Assembly (NCBI GenBank): GCA_029876055.1
Contig: CM056876.1
Coordinates: 2,046,001 to 2,110,000, forward strand
Origin: Madurella fahalii
Taxonomy: Eukaryota; Ascomycota; Sordariomycetes; Sordariales
Length of the DNA stretch: 64,000 nucleotides
Direction: 5' to 3'
Shown: positions 10,933 through 21,527 of the stretch, in pieces
Layout of the letters: every line of letters begins with the position of its first letter
How positions within the stretch are numbered: position 1 is the first letter of the stretch
Notes under the pieces: generated by a model
Database searches by the model: none
The model's input: the letters and a program-made list of their open reading frames with translations, nothing else
Told to the model about the DNA's origin: nothing
Made by a program: the position numbers and the translations under genes

Positions 10933-13259
10933 ATGGGAAACGAAAAGAAGCGCAAACGGGCAGAGGGGCAGAGCAGGCGCTCCAAGGCGCTGAACACAAA
11001 TTCCAAGCGTCAAAAAACAAATGTCACGAAGCGTGTCACGAGCGTGGATTCGTTAGCATGGAAATCGGTCGATGTACCCGAGATGTTTGACGATGCCGAG
11101 GGTTTCTACGGCTTGGAAGAGGTCGAAGGGGTTGATATTGTGCGAGAAGGCAACACTGTGAAATTTGTGAGTATTCCGTACGGCTCAGCCTGGCCTGTAC
11201 CCATGCTCACAGCCAGTCTTAGGTCGCTGCTGCTACTGCTGTTGTCGATGAGAGCGACGAGTTCCAAGGGTTCGATGACGCCCCAGGCGCAGATGAAGCT
11301 GTCACTAAGAACCAACCTTCAACCCCAGCACCCGCATCTGGAAAGAAGGAGCCCAAAGCGCAAGACAAGGACGCCAAAGCTACGAGGAAGGAGAAGAAAA
11401 TCCCAAAGAGCCAGCAGCCCAAGGCCGACTCCGAATTGGAAGCAAATGTCTTCGCCCGGGCCGCCAACATAGCTGACGCTGACGACGACGCCGAGGATGA
11501 TGACATTGACATGTCGGAATGGGTACCGTTGAGTCTCTCGCCGCCGATGCTGTCGGCAATTGCCCGTCTAAAGTTCCCCAAGCCGACGGCTATCCAAGCG
11601 CGAGCCATACCTGAAATCATCAGTGGCCGCGATGTGATCGGGAAAGCAGCCACCGGTTCGGGGAAAACATTAGCATTTGGAATACCTATCGTGGAAAGTT
11701 GGCTGGCGAGGGTGGTGGCCGGCAACGAAGCAGGTGGAAAGAAGCAGCCGATTGCCTTGATTCTATCCCCTACCAGGGAACTTGCCCATCAGATCACTGA
11801 TCATCTCAAGCAACTTTGTTCCGGGCTCACCACCTCCCCCTACGTATGTTCAGTAACTGGCGGCCTGGCAGTGCAAAAGCAGCAGAGGCAGCTGGAGAAA
11901 GCCGACATCGTCATCGGAACGCCGGGGAGATTGTGGGAGGTGATGAGCACAAGCAATTCCGTACTCGCGGCAATGAGGGCCATCGACTTTCTCGTTGTAG
12001 ATGAGGCAGACAGGCTACTCAAGGATGGCCATTTCAAGGAAGCGGAGGAGATAATCAAGGCCCTGGACCGAACCGCCCCGGGAGAAGAGGATGACGACGG
12101 CTCAGACGATGAGAAGCCACGGCGTCACCGACAAACCTTAGTCTTCTCGGCCACCTTTAACAAAGCACTACAGCAAAAGTTAGCTGGCAAGGCCCGCTAC
12201 AACCTGATGGGCGAAGCCGAATCCCTCGAATATCTCCTCAAGAAGCTCAACTTCCGCGAAGCCCGTCCCAAGTTCATCGACACTAACCCGGTCTCGCAAA
12301 TGGCCGAGAACTTGAAGGAAGGCATCATCCACTGCGGTGACCTTGAGAAGGACCTCTACCTCTACGCCGTGCTTCTCCTGCAATCAACGCGCCGCGCGCT
12401 AGTCTTTACGAACTCGATCAACACTGTCCGCCGTCTAACCCCGTTCCTCCAGAACCTTAACCTCCCCGCCTTCGCCCTGCACTCGGACATGGAGCAAAAA
12501 GCCCGTCTCCGCTCCATCGAGCGCTTCAAAGCGGACAACAACAACAACAACAACAACAACGGCGGCAGCGGCGGCAGCGGCGACAACCGGGCCTCGTCCA
12601 TCCTCATCGCGACCGACGTGGCAGCCCGCGGCCTCGACATCCCGAACATCGACCTCGTGATCCACTACCACGTCCCGCGCTCAGCAGACGACTACGTGCA
12701 CCGGTCCGGGCGCACCGCCCGCGCCATGAACTCGGGGGTCTCGATCCTCCTCTGCGGGCCCAAAGAGGCGGTGCCCACCCAGCGGCTCATTGCCAAGGTC
12801 CATGCCGCGGCGGCGGCGGCGTCGACCAAGTCCTCCAAACTCGCCCATGCCGGCGTCGAAACGATCGATATCGACCGGCGCCTGGTCTCGTGCCTCCGTC
12901 CGCGGGTCACCCTCTCCAAAAAGATCACGGAAACCGCGCTGGCGAAGGAGAAGGGCGCAAAGGACGACGACTGGATGAAGCAAGCGGCCGAGGAGCTAGG
13001 GGTGGACTATGATCCGGAAGAGCTGGAGCAGGTGGGGTCGTGGAAGGGAAGGGGCAGCGGGCGCAAGCAGAAGGAGAGGGAGGCGAGGGAGGTGACCAAG
13101 GCCGAGATGAAGCAGTGGCGGTGGGAGCTGAAGGAGCTGTTGAGTCGGCGGGTGAATACGGGGGTGAGCGAGAAATACCTCGGTGGCGTGGACGTGGATG
13201 CTTTGCTTAGAGGTGCTAGGGGGGAGTTCTTGGGGCAGGTTGAGGGGTTGGGGCTCTGA
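10933..13259 (+). CDS. mak5: MAK5-like DEAD-box ATP-dependent RNA helicase
   Basis: Nucleolar helicase of the Mak5/DDX24 family, needed for 60S subunit maturation. Two exons, 10933-11166 and 11223-13259, joined in phase 0 across a 56-nt intron, encode 756 residues. The Mak5-type N-terminus (VDSLAWKSVDVPEMFDDAEGF) precedes a charged linker. Helicase motifs in order: Q motif around FPKPTAIQ; motif I AATGSGKT (about 221-228); DEAD box VVDEADRLL (about 337); SAT in VFSATF; and HRSGRTARA (about 570). A run of eight Asn plus GGSGGSGD interrupts the second RecA-like lobe at about 515-530, encoded by a CAA repeat. This is probably a surface loop. Start chosen at the first ATG with the conserved N-terminus. 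Confidence 0.94.
12535..12579. repeat. (CAA)n then GGCGGCAGC repeat within MAK5
   Basis: In-frame trinucleotide repeat coding for poly-Asn followed by Gly-Gly-Ser units in the second helicase lobe. Confidence 0.9.
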
Positions 13260-13925
13260 GGGATCGAGTGTGATTTGAGGATATGTGGGAGAATGAAGGG
13301 CGTTATTTGCATAGTATAGATGGAAGTGATGCGCATTGAGTATATTCAATGTTGCAGCAACCGTGGTGAAAGCGGTACTTTGCACAGGTACTGTACTGCC
13401 CAGTTCATGGATAGCTCACCCGAACTGAGTCGCTTGAGTGGTTCTGGCAGCTACGTTTCCAGCAATTGATTCAAGAACCTGCGGCTTTCACGCTGGCGAG
13501 ATAGCACATGTGGTTGCTCCATTACCACCAAAGCCACGCCTCCTGCTGCACAGGATTTTTGCTTCTACACTGTTCTTCTCATTTCCGAACCGGAGAACGG
13601 GCCATTACTACGTACAAGGGGCTGAGGACGCAGTCCCCTACTACGTAGGGCAAAGACAGTTGCAAGCTGAGGGCCTTTGATGGTAACACCGCAGGAAACC
13701 CCCCGGTCAAAGCTGCATCCATCATGCGCATGAGTGCTTGGCATCAATAACCCCCCCGCGCAGCTCGCTTCCTCCCGCCATCAAGGTTCTCGCGGTCCTC
13801 CTCGTCAGCCTCGGCTTCACGGAATGGCAATCGGCGACTGCGCAAGGCACAGCACCGAGTGCCTCACCTCATGACCACCGCAAAGAGCAGCGTCTCTTCC
13901 GGCACCCGCCAATCGTCTATCCGGT
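13260..13925. other. Intergenic between MAK5 and the N2227-like gene
   Basis: A 192-nt open frame at 13738-13929 has coding-like composition and a hydrophobic stretch but no ATG (it begins with TTG). It was therefore not called. It may be 5' UTR or part of an alternative first exon of the next gene. Confidence 0.4.
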
Positions 13926-15419
13926 ATGATGTGGAGAGCAGTCTGGTTGTCGGGTGCTATCCTCTGGCTCTGCGGCCGAGGATTAGGTGATGCGTCCTCA
14001 CAGCTAAATCAAGCTGTAGGCGTCGACGCCGCCGCCAACAAACTCTGGCCAGATAGTTCACTCGACTCCGAACTCAATGCTGACGGAGCTCCTGCTTTAT
14101 TCGAAGTGCACCAAGTGGTCGTAACAGTCGAGGAAGCCGAGTTGGCAAACCCGGAAACGGAACGTCATCTCAGAGAGAAGGAGAGGCTGCTCCAGAGAAT
14201 GAGCAGGAAGCACGGCAAATGGAACGAGCACCACCCTCGCCATCGCCTTCTTGAAGCCCTCCGTGGATTCTCTCACTATGCTCAAACCAACCAGCAGGAG
14301 CTGGACCGATTAAAAGGCTTGTATAGCCACGTTTCCAAGAAGCAGAAAGCCGTCAGTATCACCAGTAATCACACCTACAGAGGCATTGACTAACCCAGCC
14401 CAACAGTTGCTCGAGCGTGAAGTCCAGTACAGCAAGAAGTTCGCAGATATCGCCGAGCTCTTGGCGAGAAACCAAGATATCTGCCACGACATTGTGCAGA
14501 ATGCCCTTGAGTTCTACCAGGTTGACCGGCACGAGCTAGACGAGCATACCCAGCAGATGAACGCAGCCGGCCGGGGAGCCGAGAGGATCAGCGTCTCCCA
14601 GGCACTGAAGCATTTTGTCCGGGACTGGGCTGTTTCCGGGGCCAACGAGCGAGACGCAGCCTTCCCATGCATTACGAAGGCTTTAACGGCATTATTTCCG
14701 GAAGCCGGACAGGAGCTTGTGAGAGTGGTCCTACCTGGCGCCGGCGTTGGACGACTGGGTCATGAGATTGCACAGCTCAAAGGTAAGTCTCCTCCCAAGT
14801 CCCCAAGTCCCCTGACCGTCCACTGAACGTTGTGGCCCCAGGATTCGAGGTCACAAACAACGAATGGTCCATGTACCAGAACGTCGCGTACCGATTTCTC
14901 GAGCGCCACGGCCGTCGGGACGCGCACACCATTTACCCCTTTGTGGACTCGTGGTCTCACCACCGGTCGACGGCCGACATGATGCGCCCCATTTCCTTCC
15001 CCGAAGCCCGCGTCAATGCCAGCCGAGTCGTGCTCGTCGAGGGCGACTTCACAACCGTTTTCCACGACGACGCGGCCGCCTTCGATGCCGTGGTGACGCA
15101 CTTCTTCATCGACACGGCGCGCAACCTCATGAGCTACTTCGACACCATCTATCGGATTCTCAAGCCGGGCGGATATTGGGTCAACTTTGGCCCGCTGCTC
15201 TATGGCACCGGGCCGTTCGTGCAGCTATCCCTGGAGGAGATTGTTGTCGTGGCTGAGGCGATGGGTTTTGAGTTCATTGAGGTGCCCGAGGGGTGTGGCG
15301 AGGTGATTCTCCCGGGCAAGGCTGTCCGCGGACTTGAGGCAGTATATGGCTTTGATGAGAGGGCGTTGACCAAGAATGCCTACAATGCGCAGTTCTGGGT
15401 CGCGCGGCGTCGTCATTAG
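13926..15419 (+). CDS. N2227-like / carnosine N-methyltransferase-like SAM methyltransferase
   Basis: Three exons (13926-14351, 14407-14782, 14842-15419), about 459 residues, belonging to the N2227 family that includes CARNMT1. That enzyme methylates the imidazole of carnosine-like histidine peptides; the fungal substrate is unknown. The SAM loop VVLPGAGVGRLGHEIAQLKG followed by TNNEWSMYQN matches the family's PGAGLGRL...GNEWS signature. The Asp in VVTHFFIDTARN and the motif ILKPGGYWVNFGPLLY are also typical. The N-terminus (MMWRAVWLSGAILWLCGRGLG) looks like a signal peptide, so the protein may enter the secretory pathway. The first intron border is uncertain: donor GTCAGT at 14352 with acceptor at 14406 is used, but GTATCA at 14356 with CCCAG at about 14399 also keeps frame. 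Confidence 0.85.
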
Positions 15420-15598
15420 GCTTGTACCGTAGTAAATAGACCATTTCTATGAGATCTTAAGTCCGTTGACCAGCTATTCACTCCGCGAAAGTACTACCAT
15501 TAGCACCAACGATACGAGTGTATTTCCCATTGACCTAATCCACTCCATTTCCCTCTAACCGCCGCATTCACTCCGCAATCCCCCGTAACTCCTCCTCT

Positions 15599-17826
15599 TT
15601 AAGCCCACTTCCCCAGCACGCTCATCACCACCATACCAGCAACCAACCCCCCCAGTCCCAGGAGCGTATCACCAAGCCCCGCATCGCTCAGCGCGCCGCC
15701 ATGAGTCCAGTCGGCCGCCCACATCTCCACCACGCCAACCCAGAGGAGTATGCCCGCCGAGAAGGCATCCAGCACGCCAATCGCCACGATCGTCTGGGGG
15801 TCGTTCCCGTTGAACTGGTTCAAGACGCCAATGCCGATGGCCATGCCGACGGGGGTGACGAGGGCGAACGCGGCGCCGAGGGCGAGCTTCTTGGCCAGGG
15901 ACACGTGGAAGTAGGTCGAGCCCTCCAACACGGGGAGGTTCGCAGTAGTGCCATCGGGGTTGTTGGTCTTTTCCTGCGAGTCGTTCGGGGAGGGCGCAGC
16001 GCGGTGCAGGCCGTGGCCGTGGCCGTGGTGCCCTTGCATGAGTATGCCCGAGATGGGGCGCGTCCCGAGGTCGGCGATGCGGCTGCCCAGGGCTAACCCT
16101 TCGAACATTTGGTGGAAGAGGATGACCACGAAGAGGGTGAGGAAGAAGCTGTCGCCGGCTACTACGAGGGTAACGCCGATAACTGTTTTCGTGAGGGGGG
16201 GGTAGGTTGTTAGTAGGTAGTACTAAAAGAATATGGTGTGGCTGGGCAGGGCTTAAGGGGGTTTTTACTCATGGAGTGGAATATGATGCCGGCTTCCATG
16301 ACGTATACGCTGACTGTTTCGAGTCTCTCGGCTACCTTCTCCGGCGACGTCTCGGCGCCATGGGTCTCCTTCTTGCGAGCCTGCCACTTGACCAGGCGGT
16401 AGCCGAGATATTCGATGAGAAATGAGATGAAGAGGCCGGCCATCACGATGGAAGCTGTGACGGCTTCGTACTGGAGCTCTCCGAGACACTCATTACCGAA
16501 CATCAATTCCGCGTGCGTAAACAGCTGTTGGATGAGTGTGTAATTAGCCGTCTGAAATCACCCTCTTGCGGCCGGTGCTTACCTACATGCACAAGACTCG
16601 TTGACAGAATGACGCCGGTGCCGAATTGCTTGATAACCATCAGTGCCGTGGTGTTTACTTTTGAGGTTAGGAGCTTGGAGAGGATCATAGGAGCAAAGAC
16701 GCCTGTTCCGAGAATGTGTTCGTTAGCCCATGAATCATGCAATCATTCAGTGCGTGCGGACATACCAATAGCACTCGTGACCAGAATCACGAACAAAAGG
16801 CCAATTCTGAGAGGCACGTTGTAATTGCGGTCCGTTCGTTCGCAGCTCCGCGGGCCATCTTCTCCGCCAGCACCGACGCAGTGTCTTATCAGGACGTTAG
16901 CTAACAAGCGTAGATCAAGACGCGGAAGACCGTAGAGGTTGAGGAGGGCCATACTCAACACCGGCGTGGAAGTGGCAGTTTTCCCCTGCCGGTTCGTTTG
17001 CGCCTCCTTCATCTTCCTCCGAAGCGAGCTGGATCTGGACGTCGTCTCCCGATGGTGAGAGGCAGAAGCTAAACCGAAGACATTGGTCAGTGTCGGGCCT
17101 GTGTCCGAGCGACGTGAGTGCGCCTACGTGTCTGAGCCGTGGCTGTGGCAACTGGTGTACTGGGGCGGGAGATCCGACGTTGCTGTCACGGTTGTGTCGA
17201 CTCGATACTCGGTCGCGTCCGCCCAGCAGTACCTGTGAGGTCGGAAATGGATCATGTCAGCCTGCGTATAAGTCCCAGCTCTTCTATCGGACAGGGCACT
17301 AACACGTCAGTCTCGTGCATGTGGCAGTCGGTAACGGCGGTGATACTTGTGCTCGCCGCAGTCGGGGCTGGTGTGGTTGCTGGGCCGTCATCAGTAGCAT
17401 CGGCCGCGACAACTTGAACCTCGCCGCCATTGGGGTTCATGCACCACCTGAGCAAGAACCGTTAGGAAAATGGCTTGAAGCGGCGTCGAGAGCGGGTTGG
17501 ACTTGCGTTTCCGTGGCATGAGCATGGCAGTCTGTGTACGAACTTGGTAGGTCGGAAGTTGCGGTTCCCGTGGCCAGGATGCGGTATTCTGTAGGGCCCA
17601 CCATGCAGTACCTGAGGCAGGATGTCACTAAATTGCCGTGTTATTCTCCCAAGGCAGACACTTACTGGACGGTCTCGTGCATGTGGCATGCGCTAACCGC
17701 CGTGATCGATGGACTTGCCTGCCTCCGCTCCGCAGGGCTTGGGGCAGCCGTCCCGGAGACTCCAGCAGCGGCCAGTGAGATGGCGAAGGGCAAGCCATGG
17801 CAGAGCCAAACCCACGTGGGAGCCAT
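15599..17826 (-). CDS. ZIP-family zinc/iron transporter with N-terminal CHxH module array
   Basis: Plasma-membrane metal importer. Nine exons: 17826-17666, 17611-17503, 17419 (or 17447)-17304, 17232-17128, 17068-16955, 16884-16766, 16702-16587, 16524-16269 and 16182-15599; about 559 residues. The ZIP core is clear: NVPLRIGLLFVILVTSAIG (TM1), FGTGVILSTSLVHLFTHA, MEAGIIFHSM, then FHQMFEGLALG, with an intracellular HGHGHG loop before it re-enters the membrane. The first five exons carry a signal-like start and five CHxH motifs (CHMH, CHAH, CHMH, CHSH, CHFH). Each is followed by an aromatic or His residue plus Cys in the next exon, and nearly all are split by a phase-2 intron. Aspergillus ZrfC is known for a long Cys/His-rich N-terminus, so this may be an alkaline/low-zinc transporter. 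The exon 2/3 junction is out of register and its acceptor is uncertain. Confidence 0.9.
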
Positions 17827-20763
17827 GATAATGCGGATTTAATGTCCGATGTTCGCGGACGGGTGTCGGTGGAAGCGCTCTTTTGCCAGAACCAAGGCTG
17901 GAACGGCGGGTCGGGGACTCAGAATCTGTATTATAATGTATCAGCGGCGAACTCACACATTGTACGCTAAGATGGGTATTTATCAAGCCAGCTCGGCGTG
18001 TGATAAATGTCATGGCACACTAGCACGCTTGCCTTGAAGCAGGGTACCTTGGCTTGCAACAGTGGACCTTGATGGGCATGCATGCTTGTTCAGCTTGGTC
18101 TTGGGCATAATACCGAAAGAGGCCACCGAGTTCACAAAATCAGCAGACCACCAAGGCCGCTCAAGATTGAGCACCGATTCTTCTCCAGGCAACGCATAGC
18201 GCTGGGCTACGCATTCCGCTCGCCCCCCACACGTGCTGCTGGATGGAACCCTGTGCGGCCAAGGGGGAGGGTACGAGAGGGAGGGAGCGAGAGGGAGGTT
18301 GAGAGAGAACCTTGATGGCCACGGCCTCGGCAGCGGCCCGTTCATATAGCATAAGGAAGGAAGGAAGCGGCCAGAAGAAAAAGACAGGGTTCTCTGTAAT
18401 GATGCTGCTGTTTGCCAATATTTTCTGCCCGAAGCTGGAAATATCCCCGTCAATGAGCACAGGCCCTGGAGTGCCAGCACGAATCTTCTCAACTTCACCC
18501 CCACTCATCACCACTTACACAGAGCTAACGTGATGGCAACCGCCCGGCGATTATTCCCTACGCCATACTATTGCCGGCGCTAGGATTTGAACGACACGAT
18601 AGAGACAGATACGCACTTGATCTCAGGCGATGGCAGCATATCATTTTTACTAGTCTTTTTTAAAGCGGCGCAGCCAGGAGGCTTCACGATCCATACAGGA
18701 CGCCGCACTCCCAGCCGCTTAAAACCCGGAGTTGAGAAGGGAACTTTCGGACGGGCCCCACTCACCCTCAACATTAAAAACCCGGTATTGATACCTCCTG
18801 GATGATAAATAGAGGGCTCGGGACCATACAGCTCGGATCGAGTGCTTCACATCACACGCATTTCGGATTCCCATAATTGTAAGGAGTAATTTCTCACCTA
18901 TTTACCTTGGCCACACTTTGCTGTATATATTGTGGAAATGCAAGGCGCCCCAGAATTTCCATCATACCCAGCATTGTCCATTACAACTTATAAAGTAGTG
19001 CTTTCAGTAGTAGAATTGTCATAACACTGACAATTTAAACATCACACAGCCCCCAGTGGGTTATTTAAACGTCCACCAACCCAACAAATAAGCGGAAAAC
19101 AAGCCCAGCCTCTTACCACTCATCCTCCCAGAGCCCCTAGGAAACAACCTACAACCACCTCCCAAAAACACCAACAACAGCCTCCGACCCCTGCGCAGCA
19201 TCCAACCGAGAAGCAACAGACGCACCCGTCACAACAACACCAACGGCGCAGAAGTAACCGACGAGCCGAAATCAGTCGGCGGCTCCAGCATGCCGGCAGG
19301 CAACACTAGTGGCTTCCATGCGACTTGAGTTTGTCTGTATCTGAAGCCCGAGCACGGTTTTTGTGTCTAGGCAGTAGCAATGATCTACGTGATGTCGACA
19401 AGCGTTCCAGGCCATCGTGGTGATACGGGAGTTGCTCGAGGCACTACGAGTAGGAGCTGCGGTTGGCAAGAAAGGCTCACCGTGCCCTCGGACGCGAACA
19501 TTCCATCGAGAACGAACCGAGGCAGACAACATGCGGTGGTCGTCATGCGGCGTACACAGAAATCCCGTCAGGGGGAAACGGCGCACACGGGATTACAGTA
19601 GCTACGATGGCCGTCATGGAGAAGCTGGCGCTCGTCAAAGCCTCTCAGTTTAGTAACGCGCCACGTCTAGCCGGTCACCCCCACCCTTTCACCAGTAGCC
19701 GTCGTGGTGGAGATAGAGATGCTAACGCCCGAGAACGGCACGCTTGAGGTCGAGTAGGCGCTGGCCACGGAACTCGCAAAACCTGCATCTTTTTTCACAG
19801 TGATATCTAGTTCCAGTGATGCACATCAAATGGATGGTAGAGGCTATTCTTCGTGGAAGAACGACGGCCTGTCTTGCCTAGCACAGGGCAGCGGCAAGCA
19901 GCAATGGCATGGCCATTCTCATGCCAAGAGATTCTAGTTGTTCACTCGAGGACTTCGACATAGGAGATCAGATTTGAGCTGCGATATCCATTTAGGCAAC
20001 CATGATAGAGCAAAGGAGAGCTACTAACAATCCGGCTCAGGCCCTCAGCTGGGCCGCAGACTTGTTTACGAGTGTCCTGAACAGCAGATTACCGGCCATT
20101 GCTCAACTGGTGTCCTGTCACTGCGGTCACCATGTAAGTGGTCAATGATCAGCCTTTCGTACTTGAAAGCAGATGAAGTTTACATAGTCATGATGGGCCG
20201 TACCTCGGCCTCGGTTGCTTCGCCCGTCGATTGGTCCCCCGCGTGGAAATGGTACCCTCTTGTCCGCATCGCATGCGGCCAAGACACAGCTAACATGGTT
20301 TAATGTTGTGATATTAAATGAAATATTGATTGTCGAAGACGTTGCTAGTGAGACGTTAGGGTTCCATTTTCCGCCTGTGGTAGAACAGCCATCAAGGTCC
20401 TCCCTCCTTCGACTCCCCTACACCAATCACCGCTTCGAATATTGGTCCAGACGGATGGATGACCTCGCAGTGCTGCCCTCTTTGCGGTCAGCCACCAACT
20501 GTGATCGTGACGTCCTGGCATGGTGGCGCTCGGGCTTTGACTCTGCACGCATCAGAAGGGGCATAGAACTATCTGCTTGTAGGAGGCATCCAAGTAGATA
20601 GGAGCACTAAAATCACAATATTGTTATGTAGTAGTAACAGCAGGAGTCGTTTCCACGAGAAATGATAAAAGGGCTGTTGTCTGTCCCTGGGGATGAGGGG
20701 GGTGAGCGGTAGACCATTCTCCATCCCACTCCTCCAACCGAACCATTCACCACTGAATCCACG
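17827..20763. other. Intergenic 2.9 kb, with possible gene relic near 19.1-19.9 kb
   Basis: No supported gene. The part nearest 17827 is upstream of the ZIP transporter. Fragments on the minus strand between about 19100 and 19930 look like pieces of a secreted protein gene (listed separately). Confidence 0.4.
19145..19930 (-). pseudogene. Possible degenerate secreted Ser/Thr-rich protein gene
   Basis: Reading down the minus strand, MRMAMPLLLAAALC (start at 19920) looks like a signal peptide but meets TAG at once. A Ser/Thr-rich frame follows (FASSVASAYSTSSVPFSG, near 19690-19785), and then a hydrophobic frame (VGYFCAVGVVVTGASVAS, near 19200-19260). I could not splice these into one intact model. 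Either the gene is broken, for example by C-to-T change of CAG to TAG, or the pieces are coincidental. No family was recognised. Confidence 0.2.
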
Positions 20764-21057
20764 ATGAAGTTGGTTGCGAACCTTCTCCTCACTGCCGTGG
20801 GGCTTGCTCTTCATGTCTCTGCCGTTCCCGGACGACAGGGCGCCGGTCTTCTGGCAAAACGCGACTGTGTAGCTGCCTTTGGCTCTCTCGTTCTTGACGG
20901 GCCATGCACCGAGGGTTTTAACGAATGCGAGTTCTGCTGCCCAGGCCTTTTCGATGCAGCGGCCCAACCCGGCGCCGGTGAATGTCACCTCGGGCATGCA
21001 CCTTGCACGTATTGCGAATGCGGTCAACTCGAGTGGCATTGTGACGATCATGAGTAA
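20764..21057 (+). CDS. Small secreted cysteine-rich protein (effector-like)
   Basis: Intronless 97-residue protein. Residues 1-20 (MKLVANLLLTAVGLALHVSA) form a clear signal peptide, and LLAKR at 29-33 is a Kex2-type cleavage site. The mature part of about 64 residues would hold ten cysteines, at 35, 48, 55, 58, 59, 74, 81, 84, 86 and 93, including a CC pair and a CTYCEC cluster. Ten is even, as expected for five disulfides. It ends with an acidic DDHE. No known family (hydrophobin, cerato-platanin, CFEM) is matched: the cysteine spacing differs from the eight-Cys hydrophobin pattern. Role is unknown; candidates are an effector, an antimicrobial peptide or a metal-binding peptide. It lies alone in a gene-poor stretch. 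Confidence 0.8.
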   Translation: MKLVANLLLTAVGLALHVSAVPGRQGAGLLAKRDCVAAFGSLVLDGPCTEGFNECEFCCPGLFDAAAQPGAGECHLGHAPCTYCECGQLEWHCDDHE

Positions 21058-21527
21058 ATCGGCGACCAGGGGCTGCTGAGACCAAGGTCAGTTCAGAAGA
21101 GGAATGCCACTGCTCGAGAGCTAACTACAAGGGTCAGGTTCGGCATCCATGAATGACTCCTCGCTCTACAGTTTCCCCGATCATCCAGGTTCAACACGCT
21201 GTTTTGAGGGGGAGACGGACAAGGGGTTGAGACTAGCGGAGGTTATCAGGCTCTGTGCTATGTTGCATTCAGTTGACTACTAGTAGATGAGTCTTGCTAG
21301 TATGCCACGCCGAAGTCATCGTCTCTTCATAGCCCATGGTGATATATCCCATGCCCGATAATGTGCGTGAGAATATGGCAGTAATCCGTGTCCCTAGTAA
21401 AACATTACGGGCAGACATTGGACTACGCTTCCTGTCCCCGTGGTAAAGCCTCCATCCAGACTCATGAATCCCCAAGTCCCTGAAAGTCCTGCAAGTCCAT
21501 GGTCCAGATCCGAGTTCACCAATCCAA
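21058..21527. other. Intergenic, nothing recognised
   Basis: 3' flank of the secreted peptide gene and 3' flank of the convergent unknown gene. No exon or RNA gene seen. Confidence 0.5.

Noticed and set aside
13738..13929. Signal peptide-like frame (ASITPPRSSLPPAIKVLAVLLVSLG) before the N2227 gene
   Set aside because: It has no ATG, only TTG at its start. Splicing it to the gene through GTATGA...CACAG would keep frame but leave no start codon. Kept only as a note.
18010..18504. 164-codon minus-strand ORF upstream of the ZIP transporter
   Set aside because: No motif, an overlapping 117-codon frame on the same strand, and no splice partners. Not supported as a gene.
18560..18650. Minus-strand T-loop-like GTTCAAATCC
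   Set aside because: The flanks cannot pair as an acceptor stem and no anticodon arm is visible.
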